DNA of 64,000 nucleotides from CAYONP01 sp964405335 (GCA_964405335.1 CAYONP010000014.1:1-64000); one strand, 5' to 3'; positions 1 to 9,358 are shown, numbered from the stretch's first letter. The notes: generated by a model not told the origin, from the letters alone. Translations and numbers: made by a program.

Positions 1-67
1 GGACCGCCGGCTTCCAGCCGGCATCGGACCGCCGGCTTCCAGCCGGCATCGGCGCGCGCAGCGCGCC
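1..67. repeat. Tandem palindromic intergenic repeat
   Basis: A 25-bp unit occurs twice in tandem, at 1-25 and 26-50, each built around GCCGGC-TTCCA-GCCGGC. A GC-rich near-palindrome (51-67, GGCGCGC...GCGCGCC) follows. Read on the minus strand, the array starts with GTAGCGGCGC exactly at the stop codon of the gene at 69-1058. It belongs to the GTAG-headed intergenic palindromes found elsewhere in this window. The window edge may cut off further copies. Confidence 0.8.
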
Positions 68-68
68 G

Positions 69-1058
69 CTACGGAGCGCGGCCGTCCCCGGCCGCCCGGC
101 TGAGCCCCCGCTCGACGCCGGCCTCGGCATCCTCCTCGGCCCGCGACAGCGAGCCGCTGCTGATCCCCTCCATCCGCGGCAGCTCGGCCCCCGCGGCGCG
201 TGCCTCCAGCACCCGCTGCACCGCGGTGGCGAAGCGCCCGACCTGTGGTCCATAGGCCTGGAGCTGAAAGTCGCCCGCCATGGTCGAGAGGTAGAGATTG
301 GTGCCGAACCAGCGCTCGATGCCGGCCATGTCGGTCCACGGCACGTGGATTCGACCGGTGCCGGTCTGCAGCTCGACGCCAGTCCGGTCGGCGGTCGCCT
401 CGATCAGCATCTGGCGCTGAATCGCGCGGCCTTGACTGCGCAGCCAGGCGGTGAGGAAGGCGAAGCCGGGGATGAACCCCCAGAGCATGGCGCGCGCCTC
501 GGCGTCGCCGCCTTGCGCCTCGGAGAGGATGGCGAACAGGGCGAGGCCGACGAAGAACAGCATCATCGGCCCGAACGAGCGGGCCGTGAGCCGATTGACA
601 ACGTTGGCCTGCACCCGCACCGAAGGCGCGCCGAGCAGCTCCTCGACTCGCTCGGCGTCGACCGGCTCGGGCCGCCGCCGGTCCTTCGCCCGCCGCGCCG
701 CCAGCGCCACCGCGCGGCGATTGAGGAAGAACGGCCCGAAGCGGATCACCCGCTCGTCGGTGACCAGGCGCAGCGTCCGGCCGCGCTCGACCACCTCGCG
801 CACGCTGCCCCACCAGGTGTGCCGCTCGCCCGATGGCCAGAGGTGCTCGGTCAGGCCCGCCTCGTCGACCTGCACGGTCATCCGCCGGCGCCAGAAGAAC
901 AGCGCGCCGAGCGGCAGCGCGGCCAGCGCCCATAGCCCGGCGAGACCGAGGTCGGTGACCAGGCCGGCGGTGAGCAACGAGAGCATGAACAAGGCCAGCC
1001 ACGGCCAGAACCGCGCGTGGGTCTCGTAGTAGATGCGACCGCCGTCAGGCTCGTCCAT
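69..1058 (-). CDS. Membrane protein with duplicated TM-pair/PH-like modules
   Basis: About 329 aa. The function is not recognised. I see two similar halves, each with a pair of hydrophobic helices followed by a mainly beta, PH-like segment. The first helices are near residues 18-55 and the second pair near 165-205. The C-terminus carries 'SLSRAEEDAEAG', matching 'LSRxEGEAE' in the two smaller paralogues at 6045-7395. An ATG at 1058 is preferred over an upstream TTG at 1100, because it leads directly into the conserved part. The TAG stop lies inside the GTAG head of the adjacent repeat. It is probably an inner-membrane protein. Its role is unknown. Confidence 0.7.
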   Translation of the reverse strand: MDEPDGGRIYYETHARFWPWLALFMLSLLTAGLVTDLGLAGLWALAALPLGALFFWRRRMTVQVDEAGLTEHLWPSGERHTWWGSVREVVERGRTLRLVTDERVIRFGPFFLNRRAVALAARRAKDRRRPEPVDAERVEELLGAPSVRVQANVVNRLTARSFGPMMLFFVGLALFAILSEAQGGDAEARAMLWGFIPGFAFLTAWLRSQGRAIQRQMLIEATADRTGVELQTGTGRIHVPWTDMAGIERWFGTNLYLSTMAGDFQLQAYGPQVGRFATAVQRVLEARAAGAELPRMEGISSGSLSRAEEDAEAGVERGLSRAAGDGRAP

Positions 1059-1103
1059 GGCGACCGCTTCGCCGGCAACCCATCCGCACCTTTCAGACAA
1101 CGA

Positions 1104-1150
1104 GGGTCAGGAGCCTCTTTCTCAGAACGATGAGAAACGGCTCCTGACCC
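1104..1150. repeat. Two-level hairpin, possible terminator or REP-like element
   Basis: The outer stem is a perfect 12-bp inverted repeat, GGGTCAGGAGCC at 1104-1115 and its complement at 1139-1150. An inner 7-bp stem, TTTCTCA/TGAGAAA, is at 1118-1124 and 1131-1137. It starts 11 nt beyond the stop codon of the protease gene on the minus strand, so it could end that transcript. There is no U-tract typical of an intrinsic terminator. The sequence resembles 'GGGTCAGG'-type repeats seen around REP-associated (Y1) transposases in other bacteria (from memory). No transposase is nearby. Confidence 0.75.
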
Positions 1151-1161
1151 CGTGCCGTCGG

Positions 1162-2667
1162 TCAGCGGACCAGGCCCGTGTCGGAGCGCGTGGTCTGACC
1201 CGTCTTGATGGTCACCGTCCGGGTGTAGGACTGGTAGCCGGCGGCCGAGATGACCACCGTGCGCTTGCCGCTCGGCGCATTGTCGATCCGGTACCAGCCG
1301 CCGGCATCGGCGATGCCGATCTGGCCGGTGTCGAGCTTGACCGTCGCGCCGGCGATGCCGACCTTGGTCCGGCGGTCGTAGATCTTGCCGCGGAGCGTGC
1401 CGGTCTCTGCCGGCGGCGGTGGCGGCTCCACCTCGCCGCCGTTGCCGGGATCGCCACCGGTGTCGCCACCGCCGCCACCGCCCTGCTGCACAGCCGTGGC
1501 GGCGTCGATGCGTCCGTAGCCGTACTGGTTGTCACGGCCGCTCGTGCCGAGGTCGACCGCTGTCGACTGCAGCGCGCCGCGCGGGTTGGCCAGGCCGGCC
1601 GCCAGGCAGAGCGCCACGGCGCCGGCGGCGTGCGGGCTGGCCATCGAGGTGCCGCTCTTGTTGCCGTAGCCGCCGCCGCGGGTGGTCGAGTAGATGCCCG
1701 AGCCGGGCGCGGACAACTCGGCCAGCGGGCCGGTGCTCGACCACGAGGCGCGGACGTCGGTCGAGCCGGTGGCGCAGACGGCAATCACCGAGGTATAGCG
1801 CGCCGGCCACTCGATGCTATCGGTGCCGCCCGCGGCGGTGCCCGAGTTGCCCGCCGCGGCGCAGTGGATCATGCCGGCGGCCGCGGCCCGGTCGAACGCC
1901 GCCTGGCAGGTGCTGCCGAGGTTGATCGGCGCGCCGTAGCTGTGGTTGGTGACCTTGATGCCGTTGGCGACACACCAGTCGAGGGCGGCGATGATGCTGC
2001 TCGTGGTGCCGCTGCCGCTGGCCGAAAGGACCTTGCAGGCATAGAGCTTGACGCCCGGCGCGACGCCGACCACGCCGAGGTCGTTGTCCTCGGCGCCGAT
2101 GGTCCCGGCGACGTGCGTGCCGTGGCCGTGGTCGTCCATCGGGTCGCCGTCACGGTTGACGAAGTCGTAGCCACCAGCGTAATTGTCGTTCAGGTCGGGA
2201 TGGTTGTAGTCGATGCCGGTGTCGAGCACGGCGACCTTCACGCCGGCGCCCGAGTTGCCGCCCGACTGCACCAGGTCGGCGCGGATCTTGCGCACGCCCC
2301 AGACCTTGTCCATCTCAGCGTCGTTGATCCGAATCTCGACATCGGGCTCGACCACGACCACGTCGGGATTGCGGCGCAGCGCCTCAACCGCCGCCGCGGG
2401 CACCGTGGCGGCCACGCCGGGGATGATCTGGAAGTTCTCGGCGACCTGCCCGCCGACGGCCTGAACGGCGTTCGCCCGCGCGGCACGGGTGACCGGCTGG
2501 AACTGCACGATGACCCGCACGTTGCCGGTGGCATCGGGCTCGAACGCGTCACGACTCGCCAGCGAGTCGGCACCACTGCCCGCGACGTTGCCGTCGCTGC
2601 TGCCGCAACCCGCGCCCCAGATCGCCAGGCACGCGAGGAGTCCGATAGAAAACGCTCTGCGATGCAT
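1162..2667 (-). CDS. Subtilisin-like (S8) serine protease, lipoprotein
   Basis: A secreted endopeptidase of 501 aa. It starts at the ATG at 2667 behind GGGAGG. A lipoprotein signal peptide ends in a 'GAGC' lipobox. Next come an I9-like propeptide (about 45-110) and the S8 catalytic domain, with Asp149 (AVLDTG), His182 (HGTHVAG), oxyanion Asn274 and Ser341 (GTSMASP). A Gly- and Pro-rich linker leads to a C-terminal carboxypeptidase-regulatory-like beta-sandwich of about 80 aa. All triad residues are present, so it should be active, probably tethered to a membrane facing the periplasm or outside. A role in nutrient protein digestion is inference. Confidence 0.93.
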   Translation of the reverse strand: MHRRAFSIGLLACLAIWGAGCGSSDGNVAGSGADSLASRDAFEPDATGNVRVIVQFQPVTRAARANAVQAVGGQVAENFQIIPGVAATVPAAAVEALRRNPDVVVVEPDVEIRINDAEMDKVWGVRKIRADLVQSGGNSGAGVKVAVLDTGIDYNHPDLNDNYAGGYDFVNRDGDPMDDHGHGTHVAGTIGAEDNDLGVVGVAPGVKLYACKVLSASGSGTTSSIIAALDWCVANGIKVTNHSYGAPINLGSTCQAAFDRAAAAGMIHCAAAGNSGTAAGGTDSIEWPARYTSVIAVCATGSTDVRASWSSTGPLAELSAPGSGIYSTTRGGGYGNKSGTSMASPHAAGAVALCLAAGLANPRGALQSTAVDLGTSGRDNQYGYGRIDAATAVQQGGGGGGDTGGDPGNGGEVEPPPPPAETGTLRGKIYDRRTKVGIAGATVKLDTGQIGIADAGGWYRIDNAPSGKRTVVISAAGYQSYTRTVTIKTGQTTRSDTGLVR

Positions 2668-2762
2668 GAAAGCCTCCCACCAGCACCACACCAAGGGCTG
2701 AGTAGTGGGGGCTCCCTACCATCGATCGGACGGGGCGAAGTAACACTTCCTCCAGATTCTCG

Positions 2763-5700
2763 TTACCTGGCAACCACCGCCCGGAGCGTCTCGCCGGCCG
2801 CGGTGCTGAGCGGCTCGGCGAGGTCGATCACGAGCCGCTCGCCGTCCTGACCGACCTCGACCGCAAGATCCGCACCATCTTTTTGTAACCTGATCTCGAG
2901 CGCGGTGGTGCCGGCCGGCCGGCCGAGAATCAGCCGGCGCAGGGTCAGCTCGCCGGCACGCAGTTCGATTGTCGAAACCCGTTCGGCGCCGGCGTTCTGC
3001 TGGTTGAACAGACCCCAGCCGGTGCCCGCGGCAAAGAAGCTGCGGTGGTCATCGGGTCGCCAGCGCGGGAGGAACCCGAGCAGGCCGGCCGGCGCGTCGT
3101 GGAGGAAGCCCTGCAGCGCCGTCAGCAGCGACCAGCTCGACATCGCGCGGGCGTAGAACTTGCCGCACTCGTCATCGCCGAAGGGGTTGCCCGAGTAGCC
3201 CCACGAGGCGGTCCCGCCGCCGGTCAACCCGGTGCGCAGCCGACCGTCGTAGCGGTCGGCAATCGCTTTGACGATGGTCAGCCCCTCGCGCGGCAGGCCG
3301 TGCTGAATCATGGTCGCCGCGGCTGCGTACTCGAAGCCGGTCATCACCTCGGAGTGGTAGAGCATCGGCTGCGGCGGCCGGCCGCCGCGTGGCCAGGTGA
3401 TCATCTGCAGGCCGGCATCTTCGTCGGCGACGAACTTGCGCGGCGCCTGGTCGACGCCGTCGAAGTCGGGCTGGAAGTTGTGGCGCAGCAGCGCCCGCAG
3501 CGCGCTCTGCTTGCGCTCGAGCGAATAGACCCAGGGCAGGTCGAGCTGGTCGGCCCACCACTCGCCGAGGAGCTGGTCGATGTGGCACCCGTCGTTGTAG
3601 TCGCGCTGCGGCACGGCGTCGGGCACCTGGATGTAGTACTCGCCGTTGTACAGCCGAGCCTCCTGGTTGGCCACACCGGCGGCGCGGATGCGGCGGTAGC
3701 GTTCGGCCGCGCCGGCCTCGCCGCACTGCTCAGCCATGCGCGCGCCGGCTTCGAGCGCGGCCAGCCAGAGCGTGCCCATCCACGACGAGGCGCCGCCCAG
3801 CTCGGCGTCGAGGGTGTTGTGCTGCGGACCGCTGAACAGCCCGTCCTCGTCGGCATCCCACTCGGCGATCACGAACTCGACGGCGTCGCGGACCCGCGGC
3901 CATTGTCCCGACAACCAGTCCTCGTCGGGCGCGGTGAGGTGCTCGCGGTAGGTCTCGAGTATCTCGCCCAGGATGCCGTCGGCGGCGATGCCGGTCCGCG
4001 GCTGGCGGAAGTAGAGCGCCCCATCGTCGCGCCGCGCGCGCAGCGCCTGCTCGCGCATCCGGCGGGCCAGCGCGGGAAACAGCCGGGCGTGGGCCTGGGC
4101 ATAATGCCAGACGTGGCCGCAGTTGCCGAAGCAGCAACCGCTGCCCTCCGAGCAGCCCTCCCAGCCGCCGAAGTAGCCGTCGGCGGCCCACCAGCAGGTC
4201 ATCGAGCGGAGGATGGCCACCTGGTTGGCCAGGCGGTCGAGCACGTAACGCGGCAGCTCGCTCGCGTACAGGGCGGTCGTATACGACTCGGTTGCGTCGC
4301 GCAGTGCATCGCCGCGCTCGAGCACCTCGGCCGCGGTGGCCAGGCTGTCCGGCCACCAGTTGGTGTATTGCCAGCCGCGGTGCGTCCAGCCGGTGTTCGG
4401 CTGGCCGTGCTCGACCTCGGGAAAGCTCCAGGCGAGCACGAAGCGGACGGTCTCGTTCGCGCCGGCGGCGAGGTTGGTCGTCGCCGCGACAGCGCCGGCC
4501 AAGGTGCTGCCGTCGTCGGCCGGCCCGGCCGCAGGGGTGTCGGACAGCCGGCCGGCCAGCAGCTCGGCGTGCAGGGCGTCCAAGCCGGCCGAGTCGGTCA
4601 CGCCGCGCAGCCAGCCGCCCGGCGCGGTGGCCGCAAGCGTGAGGTTGCCGGCTGCCGCGCCGGTGCAGTGCAGCGCCAGCCCGCCGCCGACCTGCACCAA
4701 CTCGTTGCGGTTGCCCTGGAAGCCGGCGTGGCGCCGGCCGTCGATCGCCCCATCACCGCGGTAGCCGACGGGATTGAGCTGCGAGGCGAACACGGTCACC
4801 TCGATTGGGTCCGGCGTCGGATTGACGATGCTCACCTCGGCGATCAGGCAGGGCAGCGCCGAATCGCGCTCGTTGAGCGGGATGAGCGGATTGTAGTAGC
4901 GGACCTCGACGCCCACCGGTAGCGCTGGGTCGGTGAATCGCCAGGTGCCAAACGGGTAGCGGCTGGTGACCGTGACCTCGGCCAGCGGCGCGAACGGCCC
5001 CATCGCCGCGGTCTGCAGCGCGCGGACCACCGGCTCGCGGCCGCGTTCGGTCACCAGGAGGCCGAGGAAGCTGTCCGGCACGCGCACCGGCTGGTGGTTG
5101 CCGAAGATCTGCCAGATCGCCAGCTCGCCGGCACCGTTGACCTGAATACAGCCGCCGCCGATGCCGCCGACCGGCAGGCTGATCGCGCTCAGGCGCTCGC
5201 CGGCGTAGACGGTCTCGTCGCCGACCTCGAGCGGCGTCGTGGCGAGCATGGCCTCGATCCGCCCCTGCCGGCGCTCCTCGCGCTCGGCGGCGAGCCGGCG
5301 CTGCTCCGCCTCGCGGGCCATCACCAGCCGGGTCAGCTCGCGCCGCCGCTCGGCCCAGCCCAGTTCGTCGACCGCCTCGGCCACCGCCTCGGGCGAGCGC
5401 AGCCCCGGCACCACCTCGAGCTGGTCGACCAGCAGTCCCTCGAACAGCTCGCCGCCCTCGAGCGACGAGGCGCCGAGGAGCAGCGGGAGGCCGGTCCGGC
5501 CGGCGTCGGCGATCGACTCACCCCGCGCCAGTCGGCACGGCGCGCCGTCGAGATAGACCAGCGTCTCGCGCGGGCCGAAGGTCAGCGCGAGGTGATACCA
5601 ACGGCCGAGTTCGAGCGGCTGCAGGTCGGGCGTTTCGTAGAAGGCGACCGAGGCGCCGTTCCAGACATCGACCATTCGCGCGTCGGCGTTGACATGCACA

Positions 5701-5999
5701 CTCCACCGCGCGACGCGCTCCTGCCGCTTGGCGATCAGGCACGGGTTGTAGCCGAGCGCCGGCGAGCGGGTGAGCTGGATCAGCAGCGCGACGCTGACCT
5801 CCGGCAGGTCGAGTTCGGGCGTCGCGCCGAAGCTGACGAACCGCCCATCGCCGATGCGCAGCGCCTGGCCACGCAGGCCCGGCACGAAGCTGGGCTCGCC
5901 GCCGCGCGGTTCGGCGGTCAGGCCGTCGGCGGCAAGCGAGCCGTCGAACGCGGCGGTGGCGGCGCAGGCGGTCAGGCGGAGCAGGTCGGCGGTGAGCAT
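2763..5999 (-). CDS. LamG-domain GH116-family glycosidase
   Basis: 1078 aa. Residues 1-205 form a LamG/concanavalin-like jelly roll. Residues 206-255 are a charged helical linker. Residues 260-1078 match GH116 (beta-glucosidase/glucosylceramidase-like, formerly DUF608), beginning with the hallmark 'SLPVGGIGGGCIQ'. The 'HNTLDAEL' motif puts the likely nucleophile at Glu733. 'CHIDQLLGEWW' puts the likely acid/base at Asp808. Both assignments rest on family knowledge. There is no clear signal peptide, so the enzyme may act in the cytoplasm on imported glycosides, although the LamG domain would suit an exported protein. Beta-glucosidase or beta-xylosidase activity is expected; the substrate is not predictable. 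Confidence 0.9.
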   Translation of the reverse strand: MLTADLLRLTACAATAAFDGSLAADGLTAEPRGGEPSFVPGLRGQALRIGDGRFVSFGATPELDLPEVSVALLIQLTRSPALGYNPCLIAKRQERVARWSVHVNADARMVDVWNGASVAFYETPDLQPLELGRWYHLALTFGPRETLVYLDGAPCRLARGESIADAGRTGLPLLLGASSLEGGELFEGLLVDQLEVVPGLRSPEAVAEAVDELGWAERRRELTRLVMAREAEQRRLAAEREERRQGRIEAMLATTPLEVGDETVYAGERLSAISLPVGGIGGGCIQVNGAGELAIWQIFGNHQPVRVPDSFLGLLVTERGREPVVRALQTAAMGPFAPLAEVTVTSRYPFGTWRFTDPALPVGVEVRYYNPLIPLNERDSALPCLIAEVSIVNPTPDPIEVTVFASQLNPVGYRGDGAIDGRRHAGFQGNRNELVQVGGGLALHCTGAAAGNLTLAATAPGGWLRGVTDSAGLDALHAELLAGRLSDTPAAGPADDGSTLAGAVAATTNLAAGANETVRFVLAWSFPEVEHGQPNTGWTHRGWQYTNWWPDSLATAAEVLERGDALRDATESYTTALYASELPRYVLDRLANQVAILRSMTCWWAADGYFGGWEGCSEGSGCCFGNCGHVWHYAQAHARLFPALARRMREQALRARRDDGALYFRQPRTGIAADGILGEILETYREHLTAPDEDWLSGQWPRVRDAVEFVIAEWDADEDGLFSGPQHNTLDAELGGASSWMGTLWLAALEAGARMAEQCGEAGAAERYRRIRAAGVANQEARLYNGEYYIQVPDAVPQRDYNDGCHIDQLLGEWWADQLDLPWVYSLERKQSALRALLRHNFQPDFDGVDQAPRKFVADEDAGLQMITWPRGGRPPQPMLYHSEVMTGFEYAAAATMIQHGLPREGLTIVKAIADRYDGRLRTGLTGGGTASWGYSGNPFGDDECGKFYARAMSSWSLLTALQGFLHDAPAGLLGFLPRWRPDDHRSFFAAGTGWGLFNQQNAGAERVSTIELRAGELTLRRLILGRPAGTTALEIRLQKDGADLAVEVGQDGERLVIDLAEPLSTAAGETLRAVVAR

Positions 6000-6044
6000 G
6001 ATCTCGGCCCCGCCGGGTGGTTCGGCAGTCGGCGGCGGTGGCCT

Positions 6045-6722
6045 TCAGACGTCGTGGCTGAGGCTCAGGCTCTCGTCGTCGGCCAACTCGGCCTCGCCTT
6101 CCATCCGCGACAGTCCGCTCGCCGGCACGCTGGCCAGGTCCCACAGTGGCCGGCCGTCCGCCTTGGCCGCCAGCACCTGTCGAACAGCGTTCAGAATCCG
6201 ATCGGCGTGCGGCGCATCGGCGCGTAGGTGGAAGGCGCCTAAGGCACAGTATAGGCCCCATCGCTCGACGCGCCGCACACCGTCGGGGCCGATCTCACCG
6301 TACTGGGCGACGACCGACTCCAGAGCGGTCCAAGCGACGTGGATCGGCTCGCGCCGCCTGGGGTACGTGAAGGTCAAGCCGAAGTGGTCGGCACGCACCG
6401 ACGGATCGCCCACTTTGCGCCACGGTTGATATCCGGCGGCGACCTCTGCGCGAGCGAGGCGCATCACACCGACCATGATCACCGCGCCGCCAAGAAAACA
6501 AGCCAGGACCGCGAGCAGGCCGTGCGCGCCAATGAGGCGGAGCCAGCCCGGGACGATGAGCATCGCCGCCAGGCCGAGCGAGGCCAGACCGAGGCCCGGC
6601 CGCTTCGCTTCGGCGAGCGGCTCAGGCTGGTCCGGCGCCGCAGACTCGATGCTCTCGCCCGGCCGCAGCCCGAGCCATTCGCCCACCTCCTCGGGAGTTA
6701 GCGCCGTGGTCTCGTCGTGCAT
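6045..6722 (-). CDS. Two-TM membrane protein, PH-like paralogue
   Basis: 225 aa. Function not recognised. The N-terminal helix 'LTPEEVGEWLGL', two hydrophobic segments (about 45-90) and a beta-rich C-terminal half ('VGDPSVRADHFGLTFTYP', 'VAWTALESVVAQYGEIGPDGVRRVERW') align along their length with the next gene upstream in the operon. The C-terminus keeps 'ASVPASGLSRMEGEAE'. The ATG at 6722 lies 7 nt after the stop of the upstream gene, and GGCGGAG of that gene's end serves as ribosome binding site. The pair is probably co-transcribed and tandemly duplicated. Confidence 0.75.
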   Translation of the reverse strand: MHDETTALTPEEVGEWLGLRPGESIESAAPDQPEPLAEAKRPGLGLASLGLAAMLIVPGWLRLIGAHGLLAVLACFLGGAVIMVGVMRLARAEVAAGYQPWRKVGDPSVRADHFGLTFTYPRRREPIHVAWTALESVVAQYGEIGPDGVRRVERWGLYCALGAFHLRADAPHADRILNAVRQVLAAKADGRPLWDLASVPASGLSRMEGEAELADDESLSLSHDV

Positions 6723-6729
6723 CGGAGTC

Positions 6730-7395
6730 TCACTCCGCCCGGCTGATGCTGGCGCCACCGAGCATCTCCGCCTCGCCTTCCAGGCGTGACAGCGACGCCT
6801 CGGGCACGCTGGCCGGATCCCACAACGCGCGACCGTGCTGCCGCGCGGCCAGCACGCCGCGCACCGCGGCGAGCAGGCCGGGCGCCTCGGCCGCGTCGGC
6901 GCGAAGGGTGACCGGATCGCCCTCGTCGACTTCGATCACCCACCGCTCGACCCGCCGCGCGCCGTCGGCGCCGACCTCGCCATAGGCCGGCTCGAGGCCC
7001 TTGATCGCCGTCCAGGGCAGGCGCCGCGCACGCGCCCGCGGGTAACTCGCGGTGAGGCCGAAGCCGTCGGCGACCAGGCTCGGGTCGCCGAGCTTGAGCC
7101 ATGGCCGGCCGCGCATCCGCTTGTCGGCCCGGTCGACCAGCCAGACACCGTAGAACAGCACCACAAAGCCAAGCAGCATCGAGGCGACGGCCACCAACTT
7201 GCCCAGCCCCAGCCCGATGCTGACCATCGGCAAGCCGACAAAGGCCAACATGCTGCCGCCGAGCAACCAGTTACCGAGCGTCTTGCCCGTCTCGATCGCC
7301 GGCTGGTCGGCCGGCTCGCAAACCAGCCGGCCACCCGGCTCCAGGCCGAGCCAGGCGGCAATCTCCTGCGGCGTCAGCGTTTCGGGCTCGGACAC
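6730..7395 (-). CDS. Two-TM membrane protein, PH-like paralogue
   Basis: 221 aa with a GTG start behind GGGGA. It has the same layout as its downstream neighbour: helix 'LTPQEIAAWLGL', two TM segments (about 44-92), then 'LGDPSLVADGFGLTASYP' and 'LPWTAIKGLEPAYGEVGADGARRVERW', and the C-terminal 'ASVPEASLSRLEGEAE'. The two genes are about 40-45% similar by eye and share the C-terminal motif with the larger protein at 69-1058. Bacterial PH-like membrane proteins are widespread, but no function can be assigned here. Confidence 0.75.
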   Translation of the reverse strand: MSEPETLTPQEIAAWLGLEPGGRLVCEPADQPAIETGKTLGNWLLGGSMLAFVGLPMVSIGLGLGKLVAVASMLLGFVVLFYGVWLVDRADKRMRGRPWLKLGDPSLVADGFGLTASYPRARARRLPWTAIKGLEPAYGEVGADGARRVERWVIEVDEGDPVTLRADAAEAPGLLAAVRGVLAARQHGRALWDPASVPEASLSRLEGEAEMLGGASISRAE

Positions 7396-7486
7396 GGCAC
7401 ATTCCCCGGCGCCTGGCTCATTATCGCCCCCGCGCCGGCGAAGGGTCCCGCGTGCTCAGGGCCAAGCCACCGGCGGGAGTTGCGCC

Positions 7487-9226
7487 ATGCCGTCCGCCAT
7501 GCTCGCCCTGCTGCTCGGCGCCGCGCCGGCGATTCGCGTTTCGCCCGACCAGCCCGACGCCCTTGCCCAGGCGCAGACTCAGGCCCGCCAGCGCATCGCC
7601 GCCGGGCTGACCGGCGACCTGGTGATCGAGCTGGCCGCCGGCACGTACCAGCTTGCCGAGCCGCTGGTCTTCGACTCCCGCGACGGCGGCACCGCCGAGC
7701 ACGCCGTCATCTGGCGTGCCGCCGAGGGGGCTGAGGTGATCGTCAGCGGCGGGGTCGAGGTCCGCGACTGGCGCGTCGCCGGGCAGCTCTGGAGCGCGCA
7801 CGTCGACGGCGTCGGCGACGGCTGGTACCCGCGCCAACTGGTCATCGACGGCGTGCCGGCGCAGCGCGCGCGCCAACCGAATGGCGACGCGGCCAGCGGC
7901 TACGCCCAACTCACCTCCGGCGCGCTCGACGAGGAGCGCACGACCTACACCGTCGGCGTACCGCCCGAGCTGCTCGGCGACTGGGCCAACCTCGACGACG
8001 TCGAGATCTGCTGGTTGGGCAACTGGGAGGTGACTCGCAAGCGGCTGCAGGCGATCGACCGCGACACCGGCCTGGTCACCCTCCGCCCGCCGCACGGCGG
8101 CTCGCACGACGCGATGCGGCCGGGTCCGGGGCGGCCCTGCTACTTCGAGAACGCCCGCGAGTTTGCCGATGCGCCGGGCGAGTGGTACCTCGACCGCGCC
8201 ACCGGCGAGCTGAGCTACTTCCCGCGGCCGGGCGAGTCACCGGACACCGCCGTCGGCGTGCTGCCGCGATTGGGCCGCCTGCTCGAACTCCGCGGCACCG
8301 CCGCCGCGCCGGTGCGCAACCTGCACTTGGCCGGCCTGCGCTTCGAGCACGCCGACTGGGCCTTCCCCGTGTGCGGTTTCAACGGCATCCAAGCCAGCTT
8401 CTACACCCCCGACACCGCCGACGGCCGCGGCTGGGCCTGGGGCGGCTGGGACTGCATCGAGCCGGCGCTGGAGTGGTGGTATGCCGAAGGCTGCTCGCTG
8501 ACCGACGGCGCGCTGCGCCACCTCGGCGGGGTCGGCATCCGGCTGCGGCAAGGTTGTCATGACAATCTTCTCGAGGGCAATCTGGTCGAGGAGATCGGCG
8601 CCAGCGGGATCATGCTCGGCGAGTGCTGGACCTTCATGCCCTGGCCCGACAACGACCTGCCCGCCGGCGACGTGCCCCGCGACAACCGCATCGCCAACAA
8701 CCTGGTCCGCCGCTGCGGCACGGTCGATCACGGCGCGGTGGGCATCTGGGCGGCCTTTTGCCAGGGCGCGCGGATCGAGCACAACCAAGTGTACGACCTG
8801 CCGTACACGGGCATCTCACTCGGCTTCATGTGGATCGAGACGCCGACCTGCGCGCGGGACAACCATGTCGTGGCGAACCACGTCCACGACGTGATGAAGG
8901 TGCTGTGCGACGGCGGCTGCCTCTACACGCTGGGCTTCCAGCCCGATTCAACGATCACGGGCAACCTGTTCCACGACGCCCACCGGAGCGCGGTGGCGCA
9001 CGGCGCGCCGAACAACGGCATCTTCTTCGACCAGGGCAGTAAGGGCTTCCACGTGGCCGACAACCTGATCTACGCAACCAGCGCCGAGCCGGTGCGCTTC
9101 AACCAGTGCGCGCACGACTGGCAGACCTGGGGCGAGAACGCCCTCGGCGGCGAGCCGGCGGCGGAGCTGCTGGAGCGGTTCCGGCGCGAGGCGGGGTTAG
9201 AGGCGGGGTACCGGGGCAGATGGTAA
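7487..9226 (+). CDS. Secreted right-handed beta-helix glycosidase (GH141-like)
   Basis: 579 aa, starting at an ATG behind GGCGGGAG. A short hydrophobic N-terminus (MPSAMLALLLGAAPA) is a probable signal peptide. 'LVIELAAGTYQLAEPLVF' followed by 'AEVIVSGGVEVRDWR' is the typical opening of GH141-like and related Pfam beta_helix proteins. The rest shows repeated Asn- and Gly-rich turns such as 'DNLLEGNLVEEIGASGI', 'RDNRIANNLVRRCG' and 'RDNHVVANHVHDV', spaced like parallel beta-helix coils. It is likely an exported polysaccharide hydrolase or lyase. The catalytic residues and substrate cannot be read with confidence. Confidence 0.85.
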   Translation: MPSAMLALLLGAAPAIRVSPDQPDALAQAQTQARQRIAAGLTGDLVIELAAGTYQLAEPLVFDSRDGGTAEHAVIWRAAEGAEVIVSGGVEVRDWRVAGQLWSAHVDGVGDGWYPRQLVIDGVPAQRARQPNGDAASGYAQLTSGALDEERTTYTVGVPPELLGDWANLDDVEICWLGNWEVTRKRLQAIDRDTGLVTLRPPHGGSHDAMRPGPGRPCYFENAREFADAPGEWYLDRATGELSYFPRPGESPDTAVGVLPRLGRLLELRGTAAAPVRNLHLAGLRFEHADWAFPVCGFNGIQASFYTPDTADGRGWAWGGWDCIEPALEWWYAEGCSLTDGALRHLGGVGIRLRQGCHDNLLEGNLVEEIGASGIMLGECWTFMPWPDNDLPAGDVPRDNRIANNLVRRCGTVDHGAVGIWAAFCQGARIEHNQVYDLPYTGISLGFMWIETPTCARDNHVVANHVHDVMKVLCDGGCLYTLGFQPDSTITGNLFHDAHRSAVAHGAPNNGIFFDQGSKGFHVADNLIYATSAEPVRFNQCAHDWQTWGENALGGEPAAELLERFRREAGLEAGYRGRW

Positions 9227-9235
9227 CGCCGCCGT

Positions 9236-9310
9236 CGGACCAGGTAGGGCCCGTTCGCCGAACGGGCCGCAGCCGGCGGACCAGGTAGGGCCCGTTCGCC
9301 GAACGGGCCG
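9236..9310. repeat. Two exact 34-bp direct repeats with a 10-bp-stem palindrome
   Basis: Identical 34-bp units at 9236-9269 and 9277-9310 are separated by 7 nt. Each contains GTAGG and then the stem GGCCCGTTCG, a one-base loop, and its complement (9248-9268 and 9289-9309). The same palindrome recurs three times at 57.6-57.7 kb. It lies 10 bp after a plus-strand gene and between convergent genes. Confidence 0.9.
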
Positions 9311-9358
9311 GTGCCGGCGGGGACGCCAGCGGTCCGTTGTGGGTCGGGCGGGACGCCG

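Noticed and set aside
1033..2850. 605-codon open frame antisense to the subtilisin-like protease
   Set aside because: Composition is that of a GC-rich shadow frame, and the protease on the other strand has a full catalytic triad.
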